Positions 1 through 7,888 of a DNA stretch of 11,545 bases are shown here, in pieces. The stretch spans positions 1 to 11,545 of the forward strand of contig NZ_DQDX01000194.1 in the NCBI RefSeq assembly GCF_003525665.1, in the 5' to 3' direction. Under the pieces are notes generated by a model, which was given only the letters and a program-made list of their open reading frames with translations, made no database searches and had not been told where the DNA came from. This DNA comes from Flavobacterium sp. Lineage in GTDB: Bacteria; Bacteroidota; Bacteroidia; Flavobacteriales; Flavobacteriaceae. Each line of letters starts with the position of its first letter. The first letter of the stretch is position 1. A program made the position numbers and the translations under genes.

Positions 1-2
1 CT

Positions 3-1103
3 GTTGAAGAAGCAAAAGGAACAGAAACTTATGTTGATGTTGTTGAAGGAATGCAATTTGACAGAGGATATTTATCTCCGTACTTTGTTACTAATCCAGA
101 GAAAATGAATGTAGAATTAGAAAATCCTTACATTCTTTTATACGACAAAAAAGTTTCTTCATTAAAAGAGTTACTTCCAGTTTTAGAGCCAGTTGCTCAA
201 TCTGGAAAACCATTATTAATTATTGCAGAAGATGTTGATGGTGAAGCATTATCAACTTTGGTAGTAAATAAATTGCGTGGTGCATTAAAGATTGCTGCTG
301 TAAAAGCTCCAGGATTTGGTGACAGAAGAAAAGCTATGCTAGAAGATATCGCTATCTTAACTGGTGGAACTGTAATTGCAGAAGAAAGTGGTTATACACT
401 AGAAAATGCAACTTTAGAAATGCTTGGAACTGCAGAAAAAATCTCGATTGATAAAGACAATACTACCATTGTAAATGGTGCTGGAAATGCCGATTTGATT
501 AAAAATAGAGTAAATCAAATCAAAGGTCAAATGGAAACTACGACTTCTGATTATGACAAAGAAAAACTACAAGAACGTTTGGCTAAATTAGCTGGCGGAG
601 TTGCTGTTCTTTATGTTGGAGCTGCTTCTGAAGTAGAAATGAAAGAGAAAAAAGACAGAGTTGACGATGCTTTACACGCAACTCGTGCTGCTGTTGAAGA
701 AGGAATTGTTGCTGGTGGCGGTGTTGCTTTATTAAGAGCAAAATCTGCTTTAGCATCTATTAAAGCAGACAACGCTGACGAAGCAACAGGAATTCAAATT
801 GTTTTTAGAGCTGTAGAATCTCCATTGAGAACTATTGTTGAAAATGCAGGTTTAGAAGGTTCAGTTGTAGTTGCAAAAGTATCTGAAGGAAAAGAAAACT
901 TTGGTTACAATGCAAAAACAGACGAATATGTTGACATGCTAAAAGCTGGAATTATCGATCCTAAAAAAGTAACACGTGTAGCTTTAGAAAACGCAGCATC
1001 TGTTGCAGGAATGATTCTTACAACAGAATGTGCCTTAATTGACATCAAAGAAGAGAATGGCGGAGGAATGCCAATGGGCGGAGGAATGCCAGGAATGATG
1101 TAG
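3..1103 (+). CDS. groEL: Chaperonin GroEL, 5'-truncated by the window edge
   Basis: This is the 60-kDa subunit of the cytoplasmic GroEL/GroES folding chamber, which encapsulates non-native proteins in an ATP-driven cycle. The reading frame runs open from base 3, so the 366 residues visible begin at about residue 177 of E. coli GroEL and the rest of the gene lies upstream of the window. The hinge and apical start EGMQFDRGYLSPYF is intact and includes the aromatic substrate-binding positions equivalent to Y199, Y203 and F204. GKPLLIIAEDVDGEAL and KAPGFGDRRKAML follow. The equatorial ATPase segment RVDDALHATRAAVEEG carries the catalytic Asp equivalent to E. coli D398, followed by the GGG nucleotide-binding turn. 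The tail is Gly/Met-rich, as usual. The gene ends in tandem stops (TAG TAA) just before a strong terminator. groES is presumably upstream but is not visible. The methionine at base 51 is internal and is not the start. Identification is essentially certain. Confidence 0.98.
   Translation, partial: VEEAKGTETYVDVVEGMQFDRGYLSPYFVTNPEKMNVELENPYILLYDKKVSSLKELLPVLEPVAQSGKPLLIIAEDVDGEALSTLVVNKLRGALKIAAVKAPGFGDRRKAMLEDIAILTGGTVIAEESGYTLENATLEMLGTAEKISIDKDNTTIVNGAGNADLIKNRVNQIKGQMETTTSDYDKEKLQERLAKLAGGVAVLYVGAASEVEMKEKKDRVDDALHATRAAVEEGIVAGGGVALLRAKSALASIKADNADEATGIQIVFRAVESPLRTIVENAGLEGSVVVAKVSEGKENFGYNAKTDEYVDMLKAGIIDPKKVTRVALENAASVAGMILTTECALIDIKEENGGGMPMGGGMPGMM
1059..1091 (+). repeat. 15-bp direct repeat encoding the GroEL Gly-Met tail
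   Basis: Two perfect copies of GGCGGAGGAATGCCA lie at 1059-1073 and 1077-1091, an 18-base period that is in frame with groEL. They encode GGGMP-M-GGGMP. Gly/Met repeat tails project into the GroEL cavity in most bacteria, so this is coding repetition rather than a mobile or regulatory element. The exact nucleotide identity suggests a recent duplication or slippage. Confidence 0.8.
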
Positions 1104-1125
1104 TAAAATTTTTACAGATAAATTT

Positions 1126-1157
1126 AAAACCGTCAAGTTTCTTGACGGTTTTTTTTT
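1126..1157 (+). terminator. Rho-independent terminator after groEL
   Basis: An 11-bp perfect stem (AAACCGTCAAG at 1127-1137 with CTTGACGGTTT at 1141-1151) encloses a TTT loop and runs into nine consecutive Ts (1149-1157). It starts 23 bases after the groEL stop. It should end the groEL transcript and insulate the gene that begins at 1185. Confidence 0.93.
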
Positions 1158-1184
1158 ATACTTTAGTGAAAAAATAATCAAACC

Positions 1185-3548
1185 ATGAAATGTCTAAAAA
1201 TTTATTTTTCTTTACTCCTATTATTTAATGCCAATTTTATTTTTTCTCAATTAAACATCACTCAAGAAAGTGTTTCATCAAAACTAGCAGATTATTATAA
1301 ATTTGAAAGAGAAAATATCCATTTACACCTCAACAAAGTAAATTATTTAACTACAGAAACCATTTGGTTTAAAGGGTACATTATCGAAAAAAAAATTAAA
1401 GCTCCGTATGCAGTAACTTCAAATGTTTACGTTAATTTTCTAGATAGCAATGGAAATAAAATTTCAAATAAACTTTTTTATGCAGAAAATAGTACGTTTC
1501 AAGGAACATTTAAATTAGACGAAAGCTTGAAAACTGGGAAATACTACCTTCAAGTTTACACCAATTTTATGAACAACTTTAGTGAAGACGAGTCGTCTGT
1601 ATTTGAGGTAAACATTATAAATCCTAATGAAAAAAATACTATAGACGACACGAAAATAAACTATGAAGAAATAAATGCAGTATTTTATCCAGAAAGCGGT
1701 ACTTTTTTAGAAGGAATCTCAAACAATATTGCATTAAAACTCACTGATTGCAACGACAAAGGAATTTTGATTAAAGATATTGAAATCGTTAATTCTAAAA
1801 ACGAATCAATTACTACTTTTTCTACTGATAGTAATGGCTATGGAAGAATAACAATCATTCCACAACCAAATGAAAAATACAAAGCACTACTAAATGTAAA
1901 CGAAACTAAAATTGAAAAACAATTACCATTACAAAGTGCTACTGGTGCAATAGTGTCAATAAACAATTTTGGTATGAAAGACAAAACAGTAGTCACAATA
2001 AAAACTAACGCTACTACATCAAAAAACAACCAATACTCTTTAGTGATTAATCAAAATGATGAAGTTTCTGTCATCCCAATTTCATTAGCAAATGAAAATC
2101 AAAAAAGTATTGCTTTTGAAAATGATAAATTGGCATCTGGGTTAAATACTTTTAGTTTGATAGATTCAGAAGGAAAAAAAACGTCAGAACGAATAATTTA
2201 TAATACTATTAAAAAACCAAGTGATTTAGAGTTTATGGTAAATAGGGTACAATCAGATTCAATCGTTATTTCTGGAAAATCCTCTTTATTAATGGGTAAT
2301 TTAAGCATTTCTATTCTGCCAGAAAACAATACAACACAAATTAGAAAAACAATTTTTAACAGTTTTGAATTTGATAATTATCTAGACAGTCCAATTAAAA
2401 ACATAAATTATTACCTAACTGATTTTACAAGAGCAAAACAATTTGAATTGGATAATGTTTTAATTACAAAAACATCAAAATATGCCATTGATAAAGCTTT
2501 ATTAAATGAAAATCCGAATAAAAAATTTGAATTTGATAATGGTTTGACTATTGTTGGATCGGTAAACAACAATCTTGATAACGCTAGTGAAAACTATTCT
2601 ATTAACTTAAATTCTTTCGTTCTTGGATTAAGTGAAACCACAAAACTTAATGCCAAAAATCAATTTCGTTTTGAAAATGTATTGGCCATTGACTCCACTG
2701 CAATGCACTTTTCATTATTGGATAGAAAAGCTAAAACAAAAGACTTGAATGTTACTTCTAGTGTTCAAAACAACAAAAGAGAGTTCTACAAACCCTTTAA
2801 ACCAAATACCAAAACGTGCATCGAAAAAAGTATCGTTCCATTAGACGATTTAACTTTTCCTGCTATAGAAGGAGCATATATCCTTAAAGATGTAATTGTA
2901 AAATCAAAGAAAAAAGAAGACAATTTAACAAACATAACACGATTTAACAACGCATCAAGTAGAGGTTATAAAATAACCGATGATGAAGCCAGCAAATACA
3001 GAGACATTTTATCCTTTATAAGAACGCACGGATATAATGTAACTGAAAATGGACTTGATGTAATAATTTCAAGAACATACACCACTACATTATTGGGAAA
3101 TAATTCTCCTGTGATTTTTTTAGATGACTCTCCTTTGGAAGATTTTAGTTTTTTGAAAAATATGCTTTTAACAACTATAGATGAAATCTACATTAATAAA
3201 ATTGGATTTGGCGCAGGAGCAAATGGCTCCAATGGTGTCATTCGAATTTACTCTAAACCTGTTGCAAACGACTTAAGTAATATAAAAATAAAGTCGAAAG
3301 CATTTTATATCACCAATGGATTTCAACAAACAATTTCTTACAAAAATCCAAAATACACTAATGTTCAAAATGATAGTTTTAAAACCTATGGAACAATCCA
3401 TTGGGTTCCAAATATAAATACAGATGCCAATGGAGACTTTAAATTTTCAATACCAAACTTATATCAAAAAACAATTAAAATAATAATTGAAGGAATTTCT
3501 ACTGATGGTAAATTACTTTCAGAAGTTAAAACAATCGCAATACCGTAA
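1185..3548 (+). CDS. Secreted macroglobulin MG2-like / TonB-plug-like protein
   Basis: The 787-residue product opens with a signal peptide (hydrophobic core about residues 5-20, likely cleavage in FIFS-Q near 21/22), so it should reach the periplasm or outer membrane. Residues about 41-66 (ERENIHLHLNKVNYLTTETIWFKGYI) resemble the MG2 strand pattern of alpha-2-macroglobulin-like proteins. A second beta-rich unit begins near 165 (FYPESGTFLEG). Residues about 600-690 look like a TonB-receptor plug domain, with PVIFLDDSPLEDF, then IDEIYINK and GANGSNGVIRIYSK. The segment near 735-779 (WVPNINTDANGDFKFSIP, then EGISTDG) is again macroglobulin-like. No 22-strand receptor barrel follows, so it is not a complete TonB-dependent transporter. 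Proteins of this architecture are common and uncharacterised in Bacteroidota, and I assign no function. It starts 81 bases after groEL, beyond a terminator, so it is probably its own unit. The ATG at 1185 is chosen because the signal peptide follows directly. Confidence 0.85.
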   Translation: MKCLKIYFSLLLLFNANFIFSQLNITQESVSSKLADYYKFERENIHLHLNKVNYLTTETIWFKGYIIEKKIKAPYAVTSNVYVNFLDSNGNKISNKLFYAENSTFQGTFKLDESLKTGKYYLQVYTNFMNNFSEDESSVFEVNIINPNEKNTIDDTKINYEEINAVFYPESGTFLEGISNNIALKLTDCNDKGILIKDIEIVNSKNESITTFSTDSNGYGRITIIPQPNEKYKALLNVNETKIEKQLPLQSATGAIVSINNFGMKDKTVVTIKTNATTSKNNQYSLVINQNDEVSVIPISLANENQKSIAFENDKLASGLNTFSLIDSEGKKTSERIIYNTIKKPSDLEFMVNRVQSDSIVISGKSSLLMGNLSISILPENNTTQIRKTIFNSFEFDNYLDSPIKNINYYLTDFTRAKQFELDNVLITKTSKYAIDKALLNENPNKKFEFDNGLTIVGSVNNNLDNASENYSINLNSFVLGLSETTKLNAKNQFRFENVLAIDSTAMHFSLLDRKAKTKDLNVTSSVQNNKREFYKPFKPNTKTCIEKSIVPLDDLTFPAIEGAYILKDVIVKSKKKEDNLTNITRFNNASSRGYKITDDEASKYRDILSFIRTHGYNVTENGLDVIISRTYTTTLLGNNSPVIFLDDSPLEDFSFLKNMLLTTIDEIYINKIGFGAGANGSNGVIRIYSKPVANDLSNIKIKSKAFYITNGFQQTISYKNPKYTNVQNDSFKTYGTIHWVPNINTDANGDFKFSIPNLYQKTIKIIIEGISTDGKLLSEVKTIAIP

Positions 3549-3567
3549 AAAGCGCATTACAATGCAA

Positions 3568-3603
3568 AAAAATCTGCTTAATCGATTGATTGAGCAGATT
3601 TTT
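3568..3603. terminator. Bidirectional terminator between convergent genes
   Basis: A 16-bp stem with a single G-U-type mismatch (AAAAATCTGCTTAATC at 3568-3583, partner at 3588-3603) closes a GATT loop. It has an A-run on the left side and a T-run on the right, so on either strand the hairpin is followed by Us. It lies 20 bases after the plus-strand stop at 3548 and 20 bases beyond the end of the minus-strand gene at 3624. It can therefore end both converging transcripts. Confidence 0.88.
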
Positions 3604-3623
3604 AACATTAATACTAAAATAAA

Positions 3624-4385
3624 TCAATTTCTACTAAAATCTAAATTCGTTATATACGATATTCTAATAGTTGGATTACTTTCTTGTAATGTATTCGTAT
3701 AATTCCAAATGTTTTGATGGATGTAACTCAATTGAATTTGTTGGTTTTTATCAATATTATAGCCTAAACCTCCAATAATTCTATTTTGATTGAAGAACGT
3801 TTTTCCAGCATTGGAACCCAAATTAAAAAAAGCTTCATCGCCCAGAATTCCGAACAATTTGACTTTATCTTCTTTTTTCGTTAAAGTATAATTCATCAAG
3901 AACATATATCGCAATCTGTTTCGGTAATCGTATCGATCAATTGAATAATCTGATCCGTTTTTAATTGGTATGCCTACAAATCTAAATTCATCCCTTAAAC
4001 GATGCGTGAATTTAAATTTCCCATTCAAGTGAACAAACGTTCCTTGAATCCAAAAATGATCTTCTGGAATATCTGTTTTGTTTAACGCTGGATTTCCATA
4101 CACATACGTGTTGTAGTGTGAATAACCAATGCTACCATTTAAATTTTTAGTAAATTGATAATCAAGAGATGGCCTCACGAAATATTGTTGTTTTTCTGAA
4201 ACTCCATTTGCATATCGCATAGTGGCTTCAAATGTAAACGATATCTTTTTGGTTAACATGTTTTTTCCAACATAATGAAACCAAACATCGTTGTTGCTTG
4301 TTTTGGTCTGTGCCCTAGAACTATTTGGCAACAGAATTCCCAGTAGCCCAACGAGAGCTACTAAGAAATGTTTATATTTTTTCAT
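3624..4385 (-). CDS. DUF2490-family outer-membrane beta-barrel protein
   Basis: This 253-residue protein has a clear signal peptide (MKKYK, a hydrophobic stretch to about residue 20, likely cleavage after SSRA at 25/26, with mature Gln26). The mature part is a succession of short amphipathic strands rich in aromatic residues: NDVWFHYVGKNML, ISFTFEATMRYA, SLDYQFTKNLNGSIGYSHYNTY, RLRDEFRF, YRNRLRYMFLMNYTL and GGLGYNIDKNQQIQLSYIHQNIW. That pattern fits a DUF2490 barrel of roughly a dozen strands in the outer membrane. The family has no established substrate. The gene begins only 3 bases after the SulP transporter gene ends, so it is almost certainly the last gene of the dabA-dabB-sulP transcript. 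Its position suggests, without proving, a role in passage of small anions or in the envelope response to them. No Shine-Dalgarno sequence precedes the ATG, as in its neighbours. Confidence 0.85.
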   Translation of the reverse strand: MKKYKHFLVALVGLLGILLPNSSRAQTKTSNNDVWFHYVGKNMLTKKISFTFEATMRYANGVSEKQQYFVRPSLDYQFTKNLNGSIGYSHYNTYVYGNPALNKTDIPEDHFWIQGTFVHLNGKFKFTHRLRDEFRFVGIPIKNGSDYSIDRYDYRNRLRYMFLMNYTLTKKEDKVKLFGILGDEAFFNLGSNAGKTFFNQNRIIGGLGYNIDKNQQIQLSYIHQNIWNYTNTLQESNPTIRISYITNLDFSRN

Positions 4386-4388
4386 TTG

Positions 4389-5996
4389 TTAATTAACGAA
4401 ATTTAAATTTTTTCTTGAAGATTTTGGATGTGCTGAAAATGCCGTATGATTTTCTAATCCTTTAATGGTAACTTTTCCTCCATGAGATTCATAATCATGA
4501 ATGAAATGTTCTAAGTTTTCCATAACAGAATTGTCTACAATTTTCGTCTTTTTTAAATCGATAGTAACATGAAATCCGTACGGAATCTCTTCTAACTTTC
4601 TTTTAATTCCTAAGAAATTGGTAAAAATTGCAGCTTTACTAATCGTGACTAAATACTCATTTCCTTCGAAAGCCACTTCTGTAGGCGCTTTAAAGAATGA
4701 AGAAATTGGAGTTCCGTGTAATATGTGAATAATCATGTTTAAAATCATACCAGCAGCGATACCAACTAATAAATCTTCAAATAAAGTAAAGAAAATAGTC
4801 ACTAAAAATATAGCTAACTGTTCTTTCCCTATTTCAAATGTATGAATGAATTCTTTTGGATGTGCTAATTTTATTCCAACCGTAACTAACATGGCCGCTA
4901 ATGCAGCATTCGGAATCATTTCTAATAATGGTGAAGCGACTAATAAAAAAGCTAAAATGAAAAAACCATGAAAGAAATTCGCCCAACGCGTTTTTCCACC
5001 ATTATTCACATTTGATGAACTACGTGCTACTTCAGCAATCATTGGTAAACCACCTAAAAAAGCAGCGAAAACATTTCCAATTCCAACCGCAATTAAATCT
5101 TTATTAGCGTTCGATTTTCTTTTGAAAGGATCAACTAAATCTATTGCTTTTACTGTTAATAAACTTTCTAAAGTTCCAACTAAAGCAAACATAATTACAA
5201 ATTTGATAAACGTTCCTGTTTGTGAAATTCCTTCAAAACTAGCATTGAAATTAATATTGTCTACTAAATTTCCAATTTTTACCAAAGAATAAGCCGGTTC
5301 AGTATGTGCGAAATCCATATATAATTCTGCTGGAATAGCGAATAATAAAACCACAAGCGGCGCTGGAAACATTTTGATATACTTGCTTTTTATATAGGGC
5401 CAGCCTAACATAATGGCTAAACTTACCAAACCAATAATAGTAGCTTTATAGTCTAAATTCATAATGAAATTCGGAATGTTAGCTAATAATTCTAAAGGAC
5501 CTTTTCCTTTTGCTAATGCTGGATTGTCATTTAATAAAACCGGAATTTGTTTCGCAATAATAATGATTCCAATGGCGGCTAACATACCATGAATGGCTGA
5601 AAGCGGAAAGAAATCGGCTAGTTTTCCTAGTTTTAAAACGCCAAATATAATTTGAACAAAACCCGCAATTACCATGGCGCCTAAGGCTAATTTCCAACCT
5701 AAAATTGGGTCACCTTTTCCAAATTCTGCTACAGCACTAGCTACAATTACAATTAATCCAGCAGCTGGTCCTTTAATTGTTAATCGTGAACCAGAAATTA
5801 AACTGACTAATAAACCTCCAATAATAGCGGTAATCAATCCCATAATTGGTGGAAATTCTGATGCTTTAGCAATTCCTAAACTTAAAGGAAGCGCTAATAA
5901 AAATACTATAAAACCAGATATGGCATCTGATGAGAAATTTTCTTTCAATCCCGCAATTCCGTCTGCTGGGAGGATTTTTTTTATTTTTGAGTTCAT
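4389..5996 (-). CDS. SulP/SLC26-family anion transporter, candidate bicarbonate carrier
   Basis: This is a 535-residue inner-membrane carrier of the SulP family, whose members move sulfate, bicarbonate or other anions, often with Na+ or H+. The transmembrane core spans about residues 25-430. It carries the family hallmarks FLLALPLSLGIAKASEFPP (33-51) and SGSRLTIKGPAAG (68-80). In the TM8-TM10 region ESLLTVKAIDLVDPFKR (277-293), GNVFAAFLGGLPMIAEVARSS (307-327) and NVNNGGKTRWANFFHG are visible. The soluble tail from about 445 to 520 fits a STAS domain, but its usual DSSG-type loop is replaced by IVDNSVMENL (486-495). Closely similar SulP proteins are often found beside carbonic anhydrases. Here the gene lies 19 bases after dabB, which favours bicarbonate over sulfate. 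Substrate is inference; sulfate or another anion cannot be excluded. No sulfate-assimilation gene is nearby. Confidence 0.9.
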   Translation of the reverse strand: MNSKIKKILPADGIAGLKENFSSDAISGFIVFLLALPLSLGIAKASEFPPIMGLITAIIGGLLVSLISGSRLTIKGPAAGLIVIVASAVAEFGKGDPILGWKLALGAMVIAGFVQIIFGVLKLGKLADFFPLSAIHGMLAAIGIIIIAKQIPVLLNDNPALAKGKGPLELLANIPNFIMNLDYKATIIGLVSLAIMLGWPYIKSKYIKMFPAPLVVLLFAIPAELYMDFAHTEPAYSLVKIGNLVDNINFNASFEGISQTGTFIKFVIMFALVGTLESLLTVKAIDLVDPFKRKSNANKDLIAVGIGNVFAAFLGGLPMIAEVARSSSNVNNGGKTRWANFFHGFFILAFLLVASPLLEMIPNAALAAMLVTVGIKLAHPKEFIHTFEIGKEQLAIFLVTIFFTLFEDLLVGIAAGMILNMIIHILHGTPISSFFKAPTEVAFEGNEYLVTISKAAIFTNFLGIKRKLEEIPYGFHVTIDLKKTKIVDNSVMENLEHFIHDYESHGGKVTIKGLENHTAFSAHPKSSRKNLNFVN

Positions 5997-6015
5997 AGAA
6001 ATGAATGTGTTTAAA

Positions 6016-7884
6016 TTAAGATGATTTATAAGGTAATTCGTGATAGGTTTTAATGTGTGTTCCTAAGAAAAGTCTGGTGTAAATTCTAACGCCAGCTATT
6101 CCAGAAACCACAAAACTACTTGCCACTAAAAAAGCTAAAACTACTTGGTGACTTTCAATATGGCTAAACAATAAATCTTCGCCAATAAAAGTCGATGTAA
6201 TAGGAAAACCTGTAACGCCAAGTGCTGCTAATAAGAAAAAGAAAGCAAATTTTGGATGTTCATACACGTGTCCAGAATGTTGACTTAATAAAATTCTCTT
6301 TTCCATTGTTTTTAATTTCAATAAAGCGATGTAACCAATAGTTCCCGCAATTACAATTCCTGTGATATAAAGGGATATTTCGTAATAACTTACTTTTTCG
6401 TTAAACAAAATGGCTAACACAATCCAGAAATGGTTAAAAACAATTAGTAACCAAGCCACAAACGGACTTTTCCTTTCTGAAAAGGCTTTGAAAACGAATA
6501 CCAATCCAATGGTAGCGAAAATTTCAGGTAAATAATTAGTCACATAACTTGGGATGGAATTTTTGTAGTGCAAAGTGATGCATCCAACTAAATACGTGCT
6601 TAAAAACAAGAAGAATAGTTTTCTTAGGTTTAAGAAATTTAATTTGTTTCCAATTGTGTTTAATGGATTCCAAAGGAAAATCCTAATTATTTTTTCCAAG
6701 TGAAATTCGTTGATACTTAAAACATAAAAAGCATTTTCTAATTTTTTAGGAAGGATGCTTTTGTTTACTTGCTTAGGTACAAAATGGTAAAATTGTTCTC
6801 GGATTAAATAACTTACCACAGATGGAGAAACCAGTAATTGATAGGTTCTTAAAAACGCATTTCCAGCGATATGAAATAAAGCTAATGTTTCGAATCCTAA
6901 TGCAATTTCAATAAATATCAATCCAATTTGAGAAATCGAACTGTAAGCAATCTGACTTTTTACAGAGGATTGTACCCTAGCGATTAAAGTAGTAATGATG
7001 CTTGTGGTGAATCCCATTACGCCAATGGCAATTCGCATAGACGTTTGGTGTTCCCAAAAAGGCAAAGTTCGTAACATTAAAAAAGCACCTAAATGCACCG
7101 AAAGTGAACCATAAAAAATAGCACTTGATGGCGTAGGACCTTCCATAGCTCTTGGTAACCAAGAAGAAAAGGGCACTTGAGCAGATTTTACTGCAGCTGC
7201 ACACGCCAAACATAAGGCAATAAACGAACCAATTAAGGTGTTATTTTGCAAATGTTCGTTGACCAATTCGTAATTATGCATTCGAATAAAAGTGATGTTT
7301 TCGTGAAACAAATGATGACTAGCCCACATCGCTAAAATAATTCCAACATCACCAATTCTATAGATTGAAAATACTCGGAAAGCATTCTTTACGGGTAAAT
7401 AACGTTCTCTGTAAAAACCAATAAGTAAAAATGATGAAATTCCAATAATTTCCCAACCGATAAATAAAGTTTCGAAATTTCCTGATAAAATGGCTAAATT
7501 ATATCCAAAAAAGAAGAATAAAACGGTGATAAAAAAGCGTTTGTATCCTTTTTCTCGATGTAAATAATAACGACTATAAGTAGTTATCATTGAGGTCAAT
7601 AAAGCACCGATGAATAAATACACGGCAGTTACTTTGTCGAAATAAAAATCTATGAAGAAGTCGTAGTCATTTGTTTTGACTAGCGAAACTTCGAATAAAT
7701 TTAAATCTTTGCTACCGTTAATTATCCAATAGAAAATAAAAACACATAACACTAATAATTGTACAAAAACTGTTGTAAATGCTGTCCAAGATAACCAAGA
7801 TTCTTTCTTTTCTGGAATAAAAAAACTAATCAAAAATCCTACTATAGGAATGATGATAAATACTAATAAAAATTCATTTGTCAT
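6016..7884 (-). CDS. dabB: DabB, NuoL-like ion-conducting subunit of the DAB inorganic-carbon complex
   Basis: This 622-residue polytopic protein belongs to the proton-conducting family shared by complex I NuoL, MrpA and DabB (MpsA). It should feed an H+ or Na+ gradient to its partner DabA at the inner membrane. Residues seen that match the ion path of NuoL are Glu145 in FIGWEIIGISSFLLIGF, Lys233 in AAVKSAQVPFSSWLPRAMEGPTP, His264 in SVHLGAFLML and Lys309 in SSVKSQIAYSSISQIG. Where NuoL has a Lys in an HAFFKALLFL-like helix, this protein has Arg346 in NAFLRTYQLL. The C-terminus has another membrane block (GVTGFPITSTFIGEDLLF, 557-573) and then stops. The long lateral helix of NuoL is absent. 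It begins 4 bases after dabA, and there are no other complex I genes around it, so a respiratory role is unlikely. The start codon directly precedes the first membrane helix. Confidence 0.93.
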   Translation of the reverse strand: MTNEFLLVFIIIPIVGFLISFFIPEKKESWLSWTAFTTVFVQLLVLCVFIFYWIINGSKDLNLFEVSLVKTNDYDFFIDFYFDKVTAVYLFIGALLTSMITTYSRYYLHREKGYKRFFITVLFFFFGYNLAILSGNFETLFIGWEIIGISSFLLIGFYRERYLPVKNAFRVFSIYRIGDVGIILAMWASHHLFHENITFIRMHNYELVNEHLQNNTLIGSFIALCLACAAAVKSAQVPFSSWLPRAMEGPTPSSAIFYGSLSVHLGAFLMLRTLPFWEHQTSMRIAIGVMGFTTSIITTLIARVQSSVKSQIAYSSISQIGLIFIEIALGFETLALFHIAGNAFLRTYQLLVSPSVVSYLIREQFYHFVPKQVNKSILPKKLENAFYVLSINEFHLEKIIRIFLWNPLNTIGNKLNFLNLRKLFFLFLSTYLVGCITLHYKNSIPSYVTNYLPEIFATIGLVFVFKAFSERKSPFVAWLLIVFNHFWIVLAILFNEKVSYYEISLYITGIVIAGTIGYIALLKLKTMEKRILLSQHSGHVYEHPKFAFFFLLAALGVTGFPITSTFIGEDLLFSHIESHQVVLAFLVASSFVVSGIAGVRIYTRLFLGTHIKTYHELPYKSS

Positions 7885-7888
7885 AATC

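Noticed and set aside
1158..1165. TACTTTAG as a -7 promoter box for the gene at 1185
   Set aside because: It has one mismatch to TAnnTTTG, it directly abuts the terminator T-run, and there is no convincing -33 element.
1185..3548. A TonB-dependent receptor
   Set aside because: Only plug-like sequence is visible near the C-terminus and no large beta-barrel follows.
4389..5996. Annotation as a sulfate permease
   Set aside because: The SulP family fits, but no sulfate-assimilation gene is nearby and the operon context is inorganic carbon. The substrate is left as a candidate only.
5674..6024. Plus-strand open frame opposite the start of the SulP gene
   Set aside because: It mirrors the conserved transporter N-terminus in antisense, and its Pro/Ile-rich composition is typical of a shadow frame.
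6977..7213. Minus-strand alternative frame inside dabB
   Set aside because: The real frame here carries the conserved SWLPRAMEGPTP motif, so the overlapping frame is incidental.
6016..7884. Annotation as a respiratory complex I subunit (NuoL/ND5)
   Set aside because: No other nuo genes adjoin it, the lateral helix is missing, and the partner four bases upstream is DUF2309, which defines the DAB pair.
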